DNA of 64,000 nucleotides from Branchiostoma floridae (GCF_000003815.2 NC_049988.1:18611598-18675597), one strand, 5' to 3'; shown: positions 10,764-21,090, counted from the first letter of the stretch. Notes: a model not told the origin generated them from the sequence alone. Numbers and translations are program-made.

Positions 10764-11545
10764 CACAAATAGGTAAGTATTACGAGAGAGATACTGCTAA
10801 GAAGTTGCAGTCAAGCGCCGGAGGTGCCGAGGCATGGAGGTGAGTGAACGTCGTGAAAAAACAAACAAAGCTACAAAGAAATTTATTCTTTTTCATGACT
10901 TGTGTCTAGAATACTCCGCTCTCGATATCTATAGTTACCCAACAAAAATGTCTGGTAGAACCCGGGGCCCGGCGAGCGGCATTGTTGTAAGAAAAGAGTG
11001 AGGGCCCGTCAGCCTTTACGGAGAGATCTAATGCTATGATATTATGAAACGCTCGATTCTTTCACACCTCTGACATAAGTAGTTGTGTACTATGAGGGAT
11101 TGGACTGAGAAGGTTGGTTTCCATCGCCGGGGGTGAGTGTGGTGTGCATTATACATGCATGAGAGTGACTGAGTGAACGTCGCACTTGAGTATGTGTTCG
11201 TGATATTTCTCGTAACATATATTGTTTACAAACATGATTCAACCAGCTGGTGAAAGATGTATCATAACGAAATAGAAGCAAATGTCACTGTAAACGTTTA
11301 TGAGCGTAAAGGGTTTCCAATGCCTGCCAAAAGTGGAAAACACGCGAGGTAAACTGAAGCCAGGCAGTTCGCGGACTTTCCGGCGCCATCTTGTTTTTGG
11401 GGTCAAACATTTGGGGTCACAGGGCTGGGTGCTCTCTGATTGGTCAGGAGCAAATGAGAAGAGGTCCCCAGATTTAAGGACATTCCCGGCTGCCTAAAGT
11501 AAAACCCTGACTAGAACACTGAAACCTGAGATTTTTGACATGTTA

Positions 11546-11739
11546 AGCCAGTTCACCTTTATCTGTGGGGTAACCTAAATCTGTTGTTTTTCAAAACAGC
11601 ACATTTAGCGATATACAGTCGACGGACCTTTCAAAATATAGCAGTTTGAACCCACATTTTGTCAGCATGATAGCCATCAATACCCTGCTTTTGAAAACCA
11701 GGAATATAGTTTACCCCGCAGATAAAGGTGAACTAGCGT
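11546..11739. mobile_element. MITE family A copy beside an EPAC splice donor
   Basis: 194 bp, ends agccagttcacctttatctg and gataaaggtgaactagcgt, flanked by TA. It ends 9 bp from the GTGAGT donor of the exon at 11755-11938. The two exon copies near 7.3 and 7.45 kb lack it, showing the empty site. Confidence 0.85.
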
Positions 11740-11754
11740 TAATTTTTCACTCAC

Positions 11755-11938
11755 AGTTTGCGGAGGATCATGCGCATCATGGCGTCAGGGCCGATCTGTG
11801 ACAGCATCACCAGTGTGTCCTGTAGCTCTTCCTCACATTCTTTCTTCTCTGCTGTGGACGGCATGCTGCCCATGCCCGTGTCGTCGTCACGGAAACGGTA
11901 GAACAGGTACTTGTCCTTGAACTGGTGCTCCTGGCACA
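11755..11938 (-). CDS. RAPGEF4: EPAC exon: DEP end and DEP-CNB-B linker
   Basis: 184 nt, phase 1 in, phase 2 out, 60 full codons. It begins [16 protein letters not shown], the C-terminal strand of DEP, and ends [19 protein letters not shown], both strongly conserved in EPAC2. The acceptor is cccttccctcttcgcag and the donor AAACT|GTGAGT. A MITE ends only 15 bp beyond the exon, 9 bp past the GTGAGT donor. Two broken copies of this exon's 3' end lie near 7.3 and 7.45 kb. The reading frame also stays open past the true acceptor, so an ORF scan overstates its 5' boundary. Confidence 0.95.
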
Positions 11939-12433
11939 CTGCGAAGAGGGAAGGGAGAGAGTTCACGGTCGGGCGCTTGAAGATCGGGACGAACCCCGGC
12001 ACTCGTAAACAGCAACCTGCCTCTCGGAACCCGGATGCCATTTTTTTTAGGTAGCATATGGCTTACAACGTCTTTGAAACAAAAAGCTGCAAGAAGATAT
12101 CCTTTTCGATTTACACTTTTGGACAAACTACATCTCTGCCTCCCATAAAATTGGTGCCATTTCTTAAAGGAATTATAACTTAAGTAAATCTGGAACCGTA
12201 AGAAACAGGCTTTTTTTTGCCTCTCATCATCTGCACTGCCCGTCTCATCATGTCTCGTCCCAAGTGAATTTGCGATAAATCTTGTGATCAATCCAGAATT
12301 TCCGTCTGGCTGACTCCTGTTACCCAACTACTGGAAAATCAAGCTAAGTACCATGAGTGCTCAGGGGATCCGATGTCACCTTTCATGTGACCATTAACTG
12401 AATCTGGGACAGGCCGTTGGTATTAAGACAGAA

Positions 12434-12790
12434 AGGGTAAGACAGGGCTTGAAATAGTCTTCTTTTTTTTCTATTCGTCCTTCAATAATGCTAACTGAAA
12501 GAACCCTCTTTCTTCCAGTATTTCAAGTCTTATTGTTGGGCATATATGATCAAATTTTATACTAACAGTTCAAATGAAGAAAAGGTAAGACGGCGCTGTA
12601 AATGTCTTCTTTTCTTCTGTTTGTCCTTTAATATTGCAAGCTAAAAAGAACCTTTAATGTTGAGGATACACTGCAAAATGCCATGCTAACAGTTTAAGCG
12701 ATGAAAGGGAAAGACAGGGCTTAAATTATTATTTTTTCTGTTTGTCCTTCAATATTGCAAGCTTAACATTAGCATTATAAGTCAGAATGT
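12434..12790. repeat. Three-copy tandem repeat, about 140 bp
   Basis: Units share aaaggtaagacagggctt-like starts, then tcttcttttttt, tttgtccttcaatattgcaa. Divergence between units is high. The preceding 12060-12430 shows nothing I can name. Confidence 0.65.
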
Positions 12791-12974
12791 TGAAATGTTG
12801 AAAAATCTTACTTGCCTGATCGGGCAAGTGGGGTAGGACATGCACTTGCCCAATCATCACTTTCACTTGGCCTGGACAACAGGGCTAGTGGACTTTTCCA
12901 ACCCTGTACACCAGTGTATTTATTCTCAAAAACCGCCAAACCGTGTGAGCTTACATGGCAGAAACCTCAGGTCT

Positions 12975-13290
12975 AAACACCAGATCACACAATTCCACTG
13001 TAGAACTGCTAGGTACAGAAAGACTACACTGCCGTACCTTGTCGACTTGCTAAACAGTTCATAGTGCTAGAGGTATAAATAAGCTTTGGATGTATACACA
13101 GTTATTTTAAAGATGATTATTGTTATGTTTTATAATGTTTGGAATTGTGCACCTCTATTGCTTTTCATTTTAATTGTAACATGTGTAAAGCATACTGCAA
13201 TTCAGCCGAAGAAATGAAGGCTGCCATTGTATGTTATTGTTTGTCGCTCGATGCGAAATAAAACCATTCATAAATATAAATATAAATAAA
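12975..13290 (+). mobile_element. LINE 3' end (ORF2 C-terminus and tail)
   Basis: The frame ending at 13064 reads HCRTARYRKTTLPYLVDLLN-SS and then a stop, the typical C-terminus of CR1/L2-type reverse-transcriptase ORFs. About 225 bp of 3' UTR follows, ending in ataaatataaatataaataa. Truncated at its 5' side. Confidence 0.7.
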
Positions 13291-13583
13291 TTTTGAGCCC
13301 TGCAGGCATACAAGTCAAAATGTCATGCAAACAGGTCAAAGGAAGGTACCCGTTGACACAAGAAGATTAACCTTTCCTACTGACGTTTTTCTTTCCCCTC
13401 TCAAATGTCTTTTCTTCCGATCCACAAGGACACAGGTCTACAGTGGCAAATGTCACAGACTGGCTAAGCCATCAGGGTCTAGAATTTATAGTTTGGGATC
13501 AGCCGCGTACCAGAATTTAGGGATGTCCTCTCAGATGGGACATAAAGCTGGTACCATCTTTTCAAAATGTCAACTTGGGGTGG

Positions 13584-13972
13584 GTAAGGCCACACCAATT
13601 TGATTTGTTGGTTCTCGAATTTCCCGACCCATTTTTTTCCGATTTGCAAAAAAAAAATTTGTCCCAAGAAAAATAATATAGGTTTGCTATTGCAGACCTT
13701 TAAAAAACCCCATTCCAGGGGCACATATTGCTGATAAACCAATCAGAGGGCTTATTTGCAGCCACATGATAAGAACAACAGTGGTATAAAATCAAAGGAA
13801 GAGATTCATTGGACAAATCATGCCATGAAAAACTGAAAATTTGACTACTTTACCTTGTTTTTTTGTGTTAAATAAGTTCACCACAGACTTTTTGCAATTC
13901 TTTTTTCGACCGCCCGCCCCAATATTTTTCTGAAAAAATCCGAGAACCAAGAAATTAAATTGGGGTGGGTAA
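13584..13972. mobile_element. TIR element with GGCCACACCAATTT end
   Basis: Left gtaaggccacaccaatttga, right gaaattaaattggggtgggt; the ends are imperfect inverted repeats with poly(T)/poly(A) subterminal runs. The same end sequence recurs in the 182-bp array at 37.9 kb and at 38963-38985. Confidence 0.6.
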
Positions 13973-13977
13973 TGGTA

Positions 13978-14350
13978 CACAAAATTCAGGTACAGGTACG
14001 ATCCAGGTCCAGAGGATCAGGTCCAGTTCCAGGTCTGGACCTGTTTGTATGTGAAAACTTGTGAATGGGCTATACTCAAACCAATGGTCCAATGTTTGCA
14101 ATGTACATATTATGTTTTGCAATGTACATATTATGTTTTGTATGTATGTAATGTTGTGCGTGTATTAATGTATTTTATGTAGACCACTGGAAGAATAGCT
14201 GGCAACATAATGTTGTAATAGCTAAAAGTGGATCTGAATAAAGTCAATGTCCATTTCGCTTCAAAGGAATCTGTTTGAAGGAGTATCCAACCTCTACTGG
14301 CATTTTAAAATCCAATCTTTGTTTAAACAACACAAATTTAGACCAAGTTA
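13978..14350. mobile_element. Relative of the hAT-like element at 45251, split by a LINE tail
   Basis: 13978-14091 and 14250-14350 together match 45277-45430 (aggatcaggtccag, accaatggtcc, aaagaaatctgttt, ttttaaaatcc). Between them lies a LINE 3' tail (about 14092-14249) ending ggatctgaataaagtcaatg, with cca/aatg-type duplication at its edges. Confidence 0.65.
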
Positions 14351-14417
14351 TGCTGTAGAAACCAGTACCCACCCCTTATGTCAACCCTAAAAGACCTGAT
14401 TGACTTGCTCACACCAG

Positions 14418-14700
14418 GAAGCTAAGGACCCCTACTCTTTTTGATAAGTGTGGTGGGTTCTTTAACGTGCTTGGGGTATTGGTCTCCTCAAACACAGGAC
14501 CTCCATGTCAGGCCCTATCCTAGGGACAGCCCTGGACAAAGCTTAATACTCATTTTCACCTGAGTGAAGTGAGGAATTTGTGTGAAGTACCTTTCCCAGG
14601 GGCACAATGTTGGAGCATGCAAGGGGATTCTAACCCAGGACCTCAGGGTTTCTGTGCCAACCACCCTATCATTTCATCATGATACAACTGAATATGTTGC
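14418..14700 (-). mobile_element. tRNA-derived SINE family S1, minus strand
   Basis: On the minus strand a B-box-like gggttagaatcccc is followed by a body with acttcactcaggtgaaaatg and a 3' part gcacgttaaagaacccacca and acttatcaaaaagagtaggg. The same family occurs at 20595, 21520, 36835 and 40622. Confidence 0.7.
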
Positions 14701-14855
14701 ACCGAAGAGCAGTTACACCAGCTATACCAGTATACAGTTCCAAGCATCCCTTGAACGTAATCCTTGAATGTGGGCATCAGGTATGCCATCACAGGTCACA
14801 ATGGATTCTTCTTCACTCAGCATCCCTACCCAATACAAAATGTACTGTCCCTCAC

Positions 14856-14977
14856 CGTGTGAGATGACCCCTTCCTCCAACAGTGCCTGCCACATCCCCA
14901 CAGCCTGCATCCTGGTGTGCACCAGCGCGCTCTGGTCCATCAACCAGTCCACCATCTCAGAACCAACCATGCATCTC
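14856..14977 (-). CDS. RAPGEF4: EPAC exon: DEP domain core
   Basis: 122 nt, phase 2 in, phase 1 out. It encodes RRCMVGSEMVDWLMDQSALV followed by HTRMQAVGMWQALLEEGVIS and HG. The (G)SE(M/L)VDW motif and the Gln-Ala-Val-Gly-Met-Trp helix are diagnostic for DEP domains and match EPAC2 closely. The acceptor is cttgttacag and the donor CACG|GTGAGG. A truncated copy of the 5' part of this exon lies at 15036-15083 in the adjacent upstream intron. Confidence 0.95.
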
Positions 14978-14999
14978 CTGTAACAAGCCAAAACACATC

Positions 15000-15255
15000 A
15001 TCAACATCATCGATGACATCATCATCTGCATCATCACCAGTGCACTCTGGTCCATCAGCCAGTCCAGCATCTCCTGTAACCAATCATTACACATCATCAT
15101 CATCATCTGCATCATCATCATCACCACACTCATTTTCATCATCTTCATTGTTATCAACATCATCATCATCCTTGCATCATCATATTCATTATCATCATTA
15201 CCATTATATTCACTATCATCCAATCACCATCATACATGTAATCATCATCATTATT
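15000..15255. repeat. CAT/ATC microsatellite
   Basis: Long runs of catcatcat with interruptions, from which spurious His/Ser-rich and Met-rich ORFs arise on both strands. It contains the truncated DEP-exon copy at 15036-15083. Confidence 0.9.
15036..15083 (-). pseudogene. Truncated copy of the EPAC DEP-core exon
   Basis: Acceptor ggttacag is retained, followed by GAGATG and then ctggactggctgatggacca. This equals the live exon with the segment between its two GAGATG words deleted. In the shifted frame it reads EMLDWLMDQSALV against EMVDWLMDQSALV, with one replacement and three synonymous changes. It then runs into the CAT microsatellite. Confidence 0.75.
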
Positions 15256-15289
15256 GAAAGGCAACATTTTTGAAAAAATGCAGAATGTT

Positions 15290-15375
15290 TCCCTGATAGC
15301 CTTTCGTCAAGCTACTCGCACACAATACTGTATCATTAGGCTCGCCCTACAGTATTGTGAGTGAGTAAATTGCTA
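15290..15375. repeat. Short inverted repeat
   Basis: cacacaatactgta and tacagtattgtgagtg face each other around attaggctcgccc. Probably a small MITE remnant. The remainder of 15380-16180 shows only a tttgtttgtttg run near 15420. Confidence 0.4.
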
Positions 15376-16185
15376 TGTCAAACCTGTAATTGTTTGTAAA
15401 TATATACAGCTAATGTTTGTTTGTTTGTTTCAACCGTTATTTATTCATGAGAAGCTCAAACCAGCCTGCAAGTCTGCTTTTCATATGCTAACAGCCTTCC
15501 CGTAGAAGAAAGTGAGACAACCGCAACCAGTTTCCCTTTTAGCTAATTTGACAATGGTAAAATGATAGCTATTCGCGAGTATGTGTGAATTAGAATCCTA
15601 CAAAGATGTGATACGCCTTCAGTTGCACCTCACTGCTTCAAGGATTTTGAATTTGAAATTCACAATATTTTTAAGTTCACTGCTTTGGTTTCAGTTATGC
15701 TTGATTCACACGTAAGTTTGACTTATGATATTTTAGATCATTTTCCATTAGTCTAGCTGAAACAACTGTATAAATTTAGTTGTTTTTATTCCTTTTCATC
15801 CATTAGACCACTTGTGGTCATTTGTGCATTTAGCCTACGTGCATCAACATGCCATAAAGATTATTAGTAAATGTTATTTTGATTTTCTGTAATTCTCTAT
15901 CATTTTAAAATAACCCCACCCTGTCCTCAGCAACCATTTCTACACAGATCCAGGAGTGGCTGTACTGCAGTACGTCATGCAATCTCTTGATAAAAAAGTA
16001 AATATCCCCCAGGCAAATTTTTCGACTAAGGATAAGTAACCCCCCATCGATGCGTCAATGCTATCCTTTAATATGATACTCTACTCTCGCTTGCTTAGCG
16101 TCTTTAACACCGGTAGATGACCTGTTATGGTAGTGTTTCTTCCTGCCAGATTAGCGAACGCTCGGTGAGTAAAACCCTGTCTTAC

Positions 16186-16292
16186 CTGTAAGTGCGCAGG
16201 TGGTATTTTCGGTCCCGAACCATCTGCGGCACCTTGGCGAGAATCACCGTTCTCACGACGCGGCCGGCGTGGGCCAGCTTCTCCGAAGGGGT
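16186..16292 (-). CDS. RAPGEF4: EPAC exon: DEP domain N-terminal part
   Basis: 107 nt, phase 0 in, phase 2 out, 35 codons. It starts TPSEKLAHAGRVV and ends RDRKYHLRTY plus AG of an Arg codon. PSEK...AG and RDRKYHLRTYR are the conserved lead-in and first helix of the EPAC DEP domain, which binds phosphatidic acid at membranes. The acceptor is gtttttgctccag and the donor TACAG|GTAAGA. The split Arg codon is completed by G of the next exon. Confidence 0.95.
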
Positions 16293-16299
16293 CTGGAGC

Positions 16300-17560
16300 A
16301 AAAACACGAAGAAAAAAAGCCGTTAATGAACATACCTTTTTTACTGTACATCTATGCCTGGAAAGACTAAGTATGATTTAACAAACATATAAAAAACATA
16401 CTCAAACTCATACAGAAAAGTATAAGACAACAATGCAAAAGCACCCTGGTTCACACAGTATTAGGGGCTGAATATTGTCAGTTTTTTTTATACCTACAGA
16501 ATCAGTATTACATGGCATTCAGAAATTTTAACGACAGTTTGTAAAATCTTAGCAAACAAAAATAACATGTCTGCGACATATAAGACACAGGTTTGACATG
16601 CTTGTAACATGTACATTTGTACAATCATGGCTAATTCAGCTAATTAAAAGCAATCAAGTACAAGAACATAAGAGGTGAACCATTCCTTTTTTGAAGAAAA
16701 AAAGGATGACTTCAGGGCCAAGCATGCTTAATGCACACCATAATTATGAGAGTTGGTGTAACAACAGTTATAGAGGAATATGTCAAAGAGAAGGAACCAC
16801 ACTTGCTAGCTACAGGCTAATCCCTACTCTTACTATGTAACAGCTGCAAAATAATGGGACCAAACGAAAATGAACTTCTTCTGTTAAACAGTCTACAGCC
16901 TGGATACAGTGCAAATTGTGCAAACTGCTCAGAAAGGAAGAAATAAAGAAAGATCGATTAAAAGCTGGTTTCACACAGAGTCTACGACAGAGATACAAGA
17001 GGTTCTGTCCATAAAAACCAAGCGTAGGGTGGCAAAAATGTAAAAAAAAAGGTCATTTTGAATTCTCAAATTTGTTTGGGCCTATGCCTAAACTTCTAAA
17101 GTAAGTCTGTGATGGACATTACTCGTGGCTATGGCAATGGACATTCTTCAAAAGGACAGATTTTCAATGACCAAAATAGACCCTTTTCAATGCTCTATAA
17201 CTGATAAATGTTTTATTCCCTTTCCATCAATAAGATGTCATCAATACAATTGATTAAAAAAAATACTTCCATCACACAAATTTTTAAAAATCAAATTTTT
17301 GGTCACTTTTGCTAAAATTGTTTTTACAAATGGATATTGGCCCTAACACCACAAAAAAAAATATGAAAAAAAATTCAAGATTTTCACAAATTTTGCTCGG
17401 TTTTTCAAGACAGCTGCTCTAGTAGAAGTGGTGAGTAGAGATCTCACTATAGAGAATACCTAGAGATGGACTGTTGCCTAGGCACCGACCAATCATGGCA
17501 AGCGAGCTGCCATGTGACCGGCCCATTGCATGATGGGATCAACAACAACAACACCAGCTT
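16300..17560. other. Intron with no recognised feature
   Basis: AT-rich sequence between the first DEP exon and the linker exon. I see no repeat unit, splice pair or coding similarity here. Confidence 0.5.
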
Positions 17561-17562
17561 AC

Positions 17563-17628
17563 GGGCATGAGTGGCGTGGCGGGCGATCCCGTCTCTGGGC
17601 TCTCGTGGTGTTGGGGAGCGACACTTCC
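17563..17628 (-). CDS. RAPGEF4: EPAC candidate linker exon 2
   Basis: 66 nt, phase 0 to 0, reading GSVAPQHHESPETGSPATPL-MP. The acceptor is catttttccag and the donor CCC|GTAAGC. Its composition (Pro, Ser, Thr, acidic) and its PLMP ending resemble the segment just ahead of the DEP domain in EPAC2. As a symmetric exon it could be skipped without breaking frame. Homology is weak; the call rests on splice signals, frame and position between the linker exon at 20252 and the DEP exon. Confidence 0.6.
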
Positions 17629-17727
17629 CTGGAAAAATGAGCAGAGTTGTACAGCAAATATTTTCATCGTGATTGATAAAGCTAGCACTGCTTTCCGTGA
17701 GACAGCATTAAACTAGAAAGGCCAGTA

Positions 17728-17830
17728 CAGTCAAACCTGCCCAAGTCGACCACCCGGGGGACCGGAAAAAAACGGTCGATTTGGACAGGTGGTCGCTGAG
17801 AAGAGGTGGTCGCTCGGGCAGGTTTGACTG
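17728..17830. mobile_element. pogo-like MITE, 103 bp
   Basis: Ends CAGTCAAACCTGCCCAAGTC and ...GGGCAGGTTTGACTG, flanked by TA (17726-17727, 17831-17832). The interior has ggtcgatttggacaggtggt. Identical terminal sequence to the 882-bp element at 21782. Confidence 0.9.
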
Positions 17831-18177
17831 TATTTGCTTATGAGCAAATTCAGTGATTTTTAACCATCCTCCAACCTAACCCAAAAAAATTCAGGTGCAC
17901 GGAAAAAAAATGTTGCATAGCTTCAAATGAATTTGATGTAGAATGTTAGTAAACCAAATTACAAACACTGCCTCTCTTTAAAGCTATGCAATTATATTAA
18001 CCTAAAATGTTTCAGTTGATTTACTGTTTTTCTTCTAAAGTTAACTTTATGTCAAGAACAACTTCAGCACATACACAATGAACTGTGCTCATTACAGGCT
18101 AAAAGCATTCTTCGACCATGTAACAATGTGCAAATTGAACATGCAAAATCTTTAACACTAACAGCTGGCAATTATAT

Positions 18178-19432
18178 CTAAACTCGGCACAAAAAGTTTG
18201 GAATATTAACTTTGGCTGATCATATTTCCGTTGTTTCTGCATCAATTTTAATGTGTTATATATCAATAGAAAGCGTGTGTGATTTCCTTTCATATGGTAT
18301 CAAACTCCTTATGATTATGAATTCGTGAAAGCAGCACCAGGGCTACTTACGTCAGTGGGTCGCAAAAAAAAAGTGCCCAAATTTCAATTTTTGTGTTCAA
18401 CTCTTTTTCGTCCCGCTGGTGTGGGTGCGGTGTCAAGGATTCAATCTATCCTTTGTTCACGTAATCTTTGGTATACAGAACATCCAAGTTTTCTTTTATC
18501 ATTTGATAAGAGTATATGTGCCCTTTTGGCTGTTGGATGACCGAATTGAAGTGCGGATGTGGCAAGGAGAATGCCACGCTGACTGTCGCACGGATAGAGC
18601 ATAACAGCGTGTAGCGCTTGGTGTGGTGTATGTATGGCTTCCACAGGAAAAACAAGGTTCACTATCATCCCAGACAAGACAACCTCAATACTGTGAGATA
18701 CAGGCACACCATTCCCCATTCAGTCGCAATCTCTTGCCCCGTCAATATGGATTACACCGCCCGTCCACGCACACAGTCTGCAATGGCCCTTGCTCTGTGT
18801 GGACGGGCGTTGTAGTCTAACACTTGTAGAATTGCATTTGGTCCCCCACACACGCTGATGAGGTATGACATTGCTACTGCATGGAGAATAGTGTCCCTGT
18901 ATCTCACAGCAGTGAGGTTGTCTTGTCTGGGATGAGGGTGAACCTTGTTTTCCTGTGCACGTGGCAGCCATACATACACCACACCATGACACTGCCTCCA
19001 ACAAGCGCTACGCGCTGTTACGCTCTATCCGTGCGACAGTCTCCTTGCCGCCTCCACACCTCGATTCGGTCATCCAACAGCCAAAAGGGCACATATACTC
19101 TTATCAAATGATAAAAGAAAACTTGGATGTTCTGTATACCAAAGATTACGTGAACAAAGGATAGATTGAATCCTTGACACCGCACCCACACCAGCGGGAC
19201 GAAAAAGAGTTGAACACAAAAATTGAAATTTGGGCACTTTTTTTTGTGACCCACTGACGTAAGTAGCCCTAGTGCTCGTTTCACGAATTCATAATCATAA
19301 GGAGTTTGATACCACATGAAAGGAAATCACACACGCTTTCTATTGATATATAAAACATTAAAATTGATGCAAAAACAACGGAACTATGATCAGCCAAAGT
19401 TGATATTCCAAACTTTTTGTGCCGAGTTTACA
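18178..19432. mobile_element. Foldback Tc1/mariner relic
   Basis: Two inverted arms of roughly 600 bp, outer ends taaactcggcacaaaaagtt. Both arms carry decayed Tc1-type transposase reading inward: EVWRRQGD, then GGSVMVW after an in-frame stop, YRDTILHAV and DYNARPHRAR on the minus strand; weaker equivalents on the plus strand. The DDE-domain words (VWRR, GGSVMVW, NARPH) are diagnostic for Tc1 transposases. Multiple stops and frameshifts; not functional. A direct repeat acttcagcacat-acaatgaact lies outside both ends (about 18060 and 19450). Confidence 0.8.
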
Positions 19433-19999
19433 TTTACAATGTAAGAATAACTTCAGCACATGTACAATGAACTCAAATACAAATACGCATTGAGCCTATT
19501 CGAATTTCTTGGCTGGTTTTGTGAATGACGATTGAAGGGCATTGTCATTGAAGGGCTAATAGCATAGGCTTGCTTATCAGAGGAGAACGGCATTAAAATT
19601 ACGCTAGTAGGAAGGTACGTCGTGACAAAATTATGTCTACCTGAATAACTCGTCATAAAAATCTGCATCAGATGATTTGATGCCAATCATGTCACAAAGA
19701 TCAGTGAGTTTTCTACTTCAGCTGACTGAAATGCCCCAAATATGTCAGAAACAGTTTCTACATTGTGCTCGCTGTGAAGTCTTTCATGCATAGTCAGTGC
19801 TCGAAATACCCACTTGCATACTTGCACAATCAACCTGTAGATACTGTACATAGTGTCTATCTTCACGACCAGTGGAAGGATAGCTCTAGTATGTGTGCTA
19901 AACTGGATCGTGATCATGGTCAAGGTCACTTTAGTCGTATGGTAGGTTTCTGACAGGGACTCAAGAGAAGTCTACTTTGAACAGTCATGTGTGTATAGT

Positions 20000-20230
20000 C
20001 ACACACACACACACACATACACAGTCATACAGACATAACACACTACTCATGCAGAGAGACACACACACGCACACACACACAGACAAACACACATACACAT
20101 GCACAGACATACACACACTACTCATGCACACAGAGCGACAAATAAAGACACACACATATACACGAAGACATACACAAATCAAGACATACACACGCACCAA
20201 ACACACAGAGACACACGAACAGACAGACAC
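20000..20230. repeat. CA-rich microsatellite
   Basis: Runs of acacac interspersed with catgcacag and gacata. It ends about 20 bp before the donor of the candidate linker exon. ORFs on both strands here are composed of His/Thr or Val/Cys/Ser and are spurious. Confidence 0.9.
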
Positions 20231-20251
20231 AAGTAAAATAATTTTCCATAC

Positions 20252-20313
20252 TTGTGAGGGTGACATCATGGCCGGGGGCGGACCTGCATCTGCCCGGATC
20301 CAAGGGTTCGCTT
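20252..20313 (-). CDS. RAPGEF4: EPAC candidate linker exon 1
   Basis: 62 nt between a good acceptor (gtgtttttcag) and a donor (CAA|GTATGG). Entering in phase 1, it reads E-ANPWIRADAGPPPAMMSPSQ and leaves in phase 0. No strong homology is visible, as expected for the Pro-rich linker between CNB-A and DEP. It is called because the preceding exon leaves in phase 1 and the DEP exon at 16292 enters in phase 0, and this exon performs exactly that conversion. It sits beside a CA microsatellite. It could be alternatively spliced or spurious. Confidence 0.6.
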
Positions 20314-20594
20314 CTGAAAAACACACCAACAGGCAATCAGAGATAGCAGACTTCACCCCCTTGCCCTGGCATACTCCTTTGAGATCTGCACAGTCTTGCA
20401 GACAAACATAGCAGTGCTGAGGATTGTGTACTGAATGGCAATGTTGAATTCTGTATACTAATTAAGTCAAACCTGCTTAATAAGATCAGTCAGGGGGCCA
20501 TCAAAATCTGGTCTATGTTTGTTTGTGAGTACTTACACCTGGTAAACCACATAATGGCATACCACACTAGGTTTGTACTGTATAGTACCAGGCT

Positions 20595-20775
20595 TACTCT
20601 TTTCAATAAGTGTGGTGGGTTCTTTTACCTCCATTCAACTTATTTGCACCTACAAGTAAGGTGAGGAAAGTCGCGTAAAGCTGCCTTTCCAAAGGGCAAA
20701 ACATCAGTGGGAGATGTCAAGAGATTCCAACCCAGGACCTCTAAGGTCTGGACCATACACCCTGCCATGCTGACA
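20595..20775 (-). mobile_element. SINE family S1, partial
   Basis: Keeps the B-box-like part (ccaacccaggacctctaagg on plus) and aataagtgtggtgggttctt. The middle is shortened. Confidence 0.6.
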
Positions 20776-21090
20776 TCATAGTGCTGTATATATGGACAGG
20801 TGGTCACTATAGACAGGAGTATAGATAGGGCAGCCCTTAATACTGCATTTGACCTGTACTGTGACCCTGTGTGTGTGGCAAAGTAAAGTGCATGTCCATT
20901 AAAATAAACCCAGAGATCTTGTCTGTCCTGTTTGTTTTACCAAGCCTGCAAGGTCTCAGTTAGCCAGATGGTTCCGATCTACTTGGGTCAGCAAAATGTC
21001 ACTGTCTGTTTCTAAAACTGGTGTGTATTAAAGAAATGAGGAGCGCTCTCTCTACATTTGGCCTTCACCTGTCTTGAAAATTCTAGTATA

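Larger units (their letters stand above)
7572..11492. mobile_element. 3.9-kb TIR element with 5-bp target duplication
   Basis: The ends are inverted repeats beginning CAGCCGGGAATGTCCTTAAA (7572-7601 and 11463-11492, 30 bp with one mismatch; a CCAATCAGAGAGC block is also shared further in). CCTAA is duplicated at 7567-7571 and 11493-11497. Flanking host sequence reads tattatcctaa then agtaaaaccctgactag. Two paralogous empty sites at about 7203 and 7383 read accctaaa-taaaatcctgactag without the insert, which proves insertion. Both ends are CpG-rich with CCAAT boxes; the left has TGACGTCA, the right an AAGATGGCGCC motif. Internal exon candidates on both strands are listed separately. No recognisable transposase. 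The superfamily is unassigned. Confidence 0.8.

Noticed and set aside
14883-15273. Ser/His- and Ile-rich ORFs
   Set aside because: Products of the CAT microsatellite plus shadow of the DEP exon.
19977-20411. 144- and 123-codon ORFs on opposite strands
   Set aside because: Mostly CA/TG repeat translation. Only the 62-nt segment 20252-20313 has splice-site support.
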